From an uncultured Ruminococcus sp. (lineage in GTDB: Bacteria > Bacillota > Clostridia > Oscillospirales > Acutalibacteraceae): 47,614 nucleotides of DNA. Position numbers and translations under genes: made by a program. The first letter of the stretch is position 1, and each line of letters starts with the position of its first letter. The DNA lies in NCBI GenBank assembly GCA_902774325.1, contig CACYIC010000013.1, positions 1-47,614 on the forward strand. The letters run 5' to 3'. This document shows positions 45,801 to 47,614 of the stretch, piece after piece. The notes below the pieces were generated by a model. It saw only the letters and a list, made by a program, of their open reading frames with translations. It made no database searches and had not been told where the DNA came from.

Positions 45801-47327
45801 TGTGGGATTCGTAAGGCTGTCATAGACCTGATAGGAATCCGGGATTCCTGTGGATGCATCATAGTTCTTGATCGTTGTGACATTTCCGGTGCCCTTGACT
45901 TTGAAAGGGGCGTCATCATTGGAAGCAAGCATGGTGTCGATCATGATCCTTATACCAACACGATGGCTTTCCGTTCCGGTATTCGTCACTTTATACTCTA
46001 TTTTCACACAGTCATCGATTGTCGAGCCCCCTATTTCAGTTCCGCTCGAGACGAAAGACAGTTTTTGTGTCACTGCGATCCCGTAGCTGTCCAGAAGCAT
46101 TGTCGCCAAAGCGACATTGTTCCTATATGAAATGGAATCGGCTGTAAAAACCATTTCGTCCCCATCTATATACAAGAGTGTTGAGGACGTTCCGGTATCC
46201 GGATATCCATATAGAAGCTTGCGTCCATTATCACTGCTGTAATTGGGATTTCCTTCGATATTCCCGATCGAAAATCTACCGTCACTGCCCACAGACACAT
46301 CCAGGTAATCATTACTGATGCTGCCTGAAGAGGCGCCTTCCGGATACTCGCCCTCTGCGGTCATCCTTGCCTGCGCGCGATAGGCTTCATAGTCAGCATA
46401 AAGGGCGACGATTTCCTCCTTTGAGAGCGATTCATAATCCGGGGCGTACTGATCGCGGTACTGTTCCCAGGTCAGAATCTTCTCTGTGGTCTCTTCAGCG
46501 GGCTCAGCACTTTCAGCTGCGGCAGCAGCGGCTGTTACATTCAGGCTGCTTTCTTCCTGAGCTTCGGTTTCGCCACTCTGACTGCCTTCTGCAGCAACCT
46601 CTTCCCCGGGAAGCTCTTGTCCTGACGTATCCTCTCCGCTATTTTCTGTATATTCAGTATCACTCTGATCGCCGGCTTCATCGGCCACGGAGCCAGTGTC
46701 ATACTGTTCGGCAGCTTCATCGGCCGCGGAGCCGGTGTCATACTGTTCGGCGGCTTCATCGGCCGCGTAACCGGCGTCATACTGATCGGCGGCTTCATCG
46801 GCCGCGTAACCGGCGTCATACTGTTCGGCGGTTTCATCGGCCTCAGAACCGGTGCCATATTGACCGTCTGCTTCCGCGTCTTCTTCAAAAGTCTCTCCGG
46901 GGACAGCCGGATCCTGTGCGAAAGAATCATTTTCCTGATCCTGCGAGGATTCACCGGTGAGATCACTGCCGGGAATATCAACGCCTTCAAAGGATCCTCC
47001 GCTTTCATCTGCGGACTGCTCCTCCGCGGCCAGTGCTGTTGTCCCCTGTTCTGTTTCCTGAAGCCATTCTGCGGCTCCCGCGGCAGTCATTGCTTCCTGT
47101 GCGGGATCTGCAGTCACGAAACTGTAGGTATTTTCCTCTCCCGCCATGAGTTCTTCATCTGCGCTGATGAGTCCCCCCTCTGATACGGACAGTTCCGATG
47201 GAGCAGATGCATCAGTGTTCACATGTTCTGCATTCTGTCGGACTGCAGGGGCATAGGCCAGCACATTGCCTGACAATAGTGAAATGACCAGGGCAAATGC
47301 AAGCAGATTCTTTAACAGCTTATTCAT
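39831..47327 (-). CDS. Giant secreted modular surface protein (2498 residues)
   Basis: Signal peptide at residues 1-26. An acidic low-complexity region (about 30-280) includes five 15-residue repeats. A short helical WEQYRDQYAPDYESLSKEE segment follows, then a beta domain (about 332-590) and a carboxypeptidase-regulatory-like domain (about 600-680). Next are a long beta region (about 685-1095), a propeller-like region (about 1100-1485, repeated VVW blades such as KVFVVWENSN and AYVVWNRIDG), CARDB-like domains (about 1490-1690) and an InlB-B-like repeat (about 1702-1777). Five Big_2-like Ig domains (about 1780-2204), a CUB-like domain (about 2209-2332), an Ig-like domain (2339-2414) and a C-terminal Fn3 domain complete it. 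No LPXTG, SLH, GW or C-terminal membrane anchor is visible. AAGGAGG precedes the ATG. Probably an adhesin or surface scaffold; ligand unknown. Confidence 0.85.
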   Translation of the reverse strand: MNKLLKNLLAFALVISLLSGNVLAYAPAVRQNAEHVNTDASAPSELSVSEGGLISADEELMAGEENTYSFVTADPAQEAMTAAGAAEWLQETEQGTTALAAEEQSADESGGSFEGVDIPGSDLTGESSQDQENDSFAQDPAVPGETFEEDAEADGQYGTGSEADETAEQYDAGYAADEAADQYDAGYAADEAAEQYDTGSAADEAAEQYDTGSVADEAGDQSDTEYTENSGEDTSGQELPGEEVAAEGSQSGETEAQEESSLNVTAAAAAAESAEPAEETTEKILTWEQYRDQYAPDYESLSKEEIVALYADYEAYRAQARMTAEGEYPEGASSGSISNDYLDVSVGSDGRFSIGNIEGNPNYSSDNGRKLLYGYPDTGTSSTLLYIDGDEMVFTADSISYRNNVALATMLLDSYGIAVTQKLSFVSSGTEIGGSTIDDCVKIEYKVTNTGTESHRVGIRIMIDTMLASNDDAPFKVKGTGNVTTIKNYDASTGIPDSYQVYDSLTNPTTIATGYLVSNGEIPPDRVQFTNWREISNNYWSYVGYEGGYLGDSAVGIYWDPASLSSGKSKTVSTYYGVGVGASIDSSSNTSSKIGNKEIGIEVKDSQSGEGVKDASITMTGLTGGTTSGTTDSNGFARLPLNSQASTQVSISVKAAGYTDGSFTRFVKGGDRISVSIKREDDDQPAVTSVTLDGQDVMNGTVHYIDNSGKDIDHAKDSDIKKIKLIVKSDTADCIYYLLQDNAVVEKNTTGEFELKTVETKSGTVIDKFSSGGIRKVYCVSKDGKTSRKIRLGIKVSIPSVATTTIADLNLWPYSSKNLATGTLGALLLGDSVSFGLKNSAKLKVEIKENGKVKVSYNLNRMPNTEESYRIQEAKREFATTDAAKVNAKKVFGGLLEKGDRTASLGIPKHIEFDYGGYGEGIVKNGKVDVSLAIMGTASVSASYTVNYYWVVPLYITVSGKGSITVQISGDAHLTTDDGRLGMRLNGSFNPSLSVGIEGGVGSKGIANLGVEGRGTLSYTFTLPAVHHLATLTGEANLKMGVWKFEKSLSLAKATVKLLDSEDWNGSPGDEGENLYEALAEQPFKLKSRDYMNNEHPVGLPEDADVFITNRNVSADAEPLFLNASGKKFKFWIDENMDRSVANGSELMYSVNEDGWWSDPLPVDDDGTADFSVNAAYDGSGKVFVVWENSNKVFDDNTVTVDEMGNAQEICIKVFDTASNTFGETVSLTNNNVVDAIPAVAAADGTAYVVWNRIDGSIESGDTQSSLCSLSYQNGTASAESVRNIGTIDVAELSASIQNGKPTAVYTVFNLSEGLDAKQTTYTFAFEGGSQENEELLSGDGSVVRGALNSSLNGSDALFWYQDGNICYRLSGSTEIGNVFTDYTTDISEYTVADLGDTTYVIWKGNDVGEAYEEELPDNSAVLYAAHYRNGVWSKPYELLNCECDYIHGIHAESQDGQLVLTYVAINYDEEGNISSSEMIERSFYGRNDAVLTGFVYDADQAFGSEALPLSLTVANNGTGLLDQVTVEISGWGDTYSRDISGLGLDPGESTEISIDDFIVDESVGDGTVVDYDVCVYAEDDDNYDNGRERMVLGYADIIAEQLETTVNDGRLYYPVSIKNYSRIPAVNVNVKFLADSEDGSIIYDTTLESLDGGESQIIYIPETDLEGSAQFYVYLSSDTPLNNEGLEYTRMTCSGETIRVLSDINVSITAGEGGSIEAGESGTYTSNDAISLTASPADGYVFDRWESDFGFFEDENSESTIFYVPEKDSAVTAVFVRADEITGLQLDQSALTLKVGDSAKLNTTADQAVANSLFDWSTDNAEVAKVNTRGKVTGVSKGTTVITAALKSNPEISTSCEVQVVEPEITSIRMVYPRVKMTSVGEQKHLKVDMVTSPSNLEDIVSLTWESQNTAVVEVDNDGVITAKAPGTAIVSVRPAEQQNDDVSAQCEVTVSLAIEDITLTDADGNSVFSVTVRGGEGIVINAAPVPEDTVLSEDFKWSVSDEDLISIETEGENKRTARIKGLQGGSAIVTVSHGDVEKSFRVNVEIPAQAIALSSTNLSIRLGDSSNLSATVTPENTTDELTWESADSSIASIYNGEIYGNSPGKTTITAKAGNISKSCKVTVYTVPATGVTLSETSVTITKGDSHYLSASVTPSDTTDNVSWSSSNTEVASVYDGDVYANKVGTATITASAGKYKKTCKVTVKQKQYETKTVTSTKGFESDYTDAATHYYSSNVDKVWKLSTASYVRGVRLKFDSRTEFENSYDYLEVLDKDGEPVALNVNGQTGVTRLTGTMLQGQTITVTSLPVRIHMHTDGSVSKFGFKVSSIKYLYNIGKSSVSLAKTSCPYTGSAIKPAVTVKAGNTTLKNGTDYTVTYKSNKAIGTATVVVAGKSPNNGKKTLTFNIVPKAISGLKQTATKTTSLKLTWTKQSGISGYKVYKYASSKYTQLKQTTANSYTVNSLKAGTAYSYAVAAYKKVGSKMYYSTWSPTKTVTIKK
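46660..46877 (-). repeat. Five in-frame 45-bp tandem repeats in the giant protein gene
   Basis: Near-identical 45-base units encode QYDxGxxADEAAE-type 15-residue repeats at about residues 150-222. The period is a multiple of three, so gain or loss of units keeps the frame. High identity between units (middle units differ at only a few bases) suggests recent duplication and copy-number variability. Confidence 0.85.
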
Positions 47328-47426
47328 GTCCTCCTCCTTGTAGCTGGTTTATTAAGAGAGGAAACAGGCATTCAGTTTTTGTCGGCGGAAATATCTGATA
47401 AGGGGACATGTACAGGGATAACCGTC

Positions 47427-47457
47427 GAGAGAAAAACAGATATGGATGTTTTCTCTC
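47427..47457 (-). promoter_or_regulatory. Hairpin in the 5' leader of the giant protein mRNA
   Basis: A perfect 9-base inverted repeat GAGAGAAAA / TTTTCTCTC lies about 14 bases after the predicted transcription start. On the minus strand no T run follows, so it is not a terminator. It may stabilise the mRNA 5' end or bind a regulator. The leader is about 140 bases and matches no riboswitch I recognise. Confidence 0.5.
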
Positions 47458-47477
47458 AATTAAAAAATAATGAAAAA

Positions 47478-47506
47478 AGTATACAGCTAAAAGGCATATT
47501 ATTCAA
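47478..47506 (-). promoter_or_regulatory. Sigma-A promoter of the giant surface protein gene
   Basis: Minus-strand TTGAAT (47506-47501), a 17-base spacer and TATACT (47483-47478). Upstream of it, 47507-47614 holds two small hairpins (TCGCAG/CTGCGA at 47526-47544 and CCCTT/AAGGG at 47550-47566). No gene is seen there. The hairpins could be operators or the 3' end of an upstream unit. Confidence 0.75.
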
Positions 47507-47614
47507 ACATTTAAGTACTCATACTTCGCAGCCTGAGACTGCGATCAATCCCTTATAGTTAAAGGGAAACAACAACAAAAAAGGTGTAAACCGTAGCGGT
47601 ATGCTAAAATGGTA

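Noticed and set aside
46660-46877. Direct repeats as a possible CRISPR array
   Set aside because: The 45-base units are contiguous, in frame and without unique spacers; no cas gene is present.
46367-46960. Plus-strand open frame rich in HRPR repeats opposite the tandem repeats
   Set aside because: The 45-base period keeps all frames open across the repeat. The translated sequence is low-complexity Arg/His, while the minus-strand frame continues from a signal peptide through 2498 residues.
47328-47477. Riboswitch in the leader of the giant gene
   Set aside because: I looked for c-di-GMP, c-di-AMP, SAM and T-box hallmarks and found none; only a simple hairpin is supported.

Overview
The window comes from a spore-forming, low-to-mid GC Gram-positive bacterium of the class Clostridia, most likely a gut Oscillospiraceae/Ruminococcaceae relative. 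The basis is a spoIIIAA-AH operon, spoIIR, an IspH-ribosomal S1 fusion, an L27 with a Prp-cleavable N-terminus next to prp, AddAB rather than RecBCD, and a lipoprotein alpha-amylase with a CBM26-like module. Almost every gene lies on the minus strand; only hisH-hisF run on the plus strand. I see no tRNA, rRNA, CRISPR array, transposase or prophage gene. No gene-free stretch exceeds 300 bases.

Layout by position, left to right; minus-strand genes are transcribed right to left. 1-4590: the spoIIIA operon for the forespore-mother cell channel. It is interrupted between spoIIIAB and spoIIIAC by 237 noncoding, palindrome-rich bases, and its spoIIIAG is compact. 4720-7327: ligA and an HD-domain hydrolase. 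7499-12986: a five-gene operon rpiR-like / HI0933-like flavoprotein / cmk / plsC / ispH-S1. 12987-13153: divergent promoters and a palindrome. 13163-14535: an isolated hisH-hisF pair ending in a strong terminator. 14711-19271: amylase, an SseB-domain protein and a lipase-like/membrane fusion. 19466-22206: the L21 leader, rplU, prp, rpmA, obgE and mrnC. 22217-26447: the ymfF-ymfH-lgt-folD operon. 26632-34238: spoIIR-addB-addA. 34288-36774: an lrp/asnC regulator, a class I aminotransferase and ispE.

The right end (36.8-47.6 kb) is the accessory part. A small protein gene of unknown function (36954-37436) is bracketed by two copies of an inverted-repeat element. Beyond it lie an O-antigen ligase/Wzy-like membrane protein, an initiating sugar-phosphate transferase, and a 2498-residue secreted modular surface protein. 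That protein has a 15-residue acidic repeat, a propeller-like region, CARDB-like, InlB-B-like, five Big_2-like, CUB-like and Fn3-like domains, and no visible sortase or membrane anchor. A near-consensus promoter precedes it. No terminator is visible between it and the two glycan genes, so the three may form one transcript.

Most of the window is conserved housekeeping and sporulation biology. The best candidates for something undescribed are the surface protein/glycan gene set, the repeat-bracketed small gene, the compact SpoIIIAG with the split spoIIIA operon, and the terminator-like hairpin that abuts the spoIIR start codon. All functions are read from sequence motifs; no database search was run.
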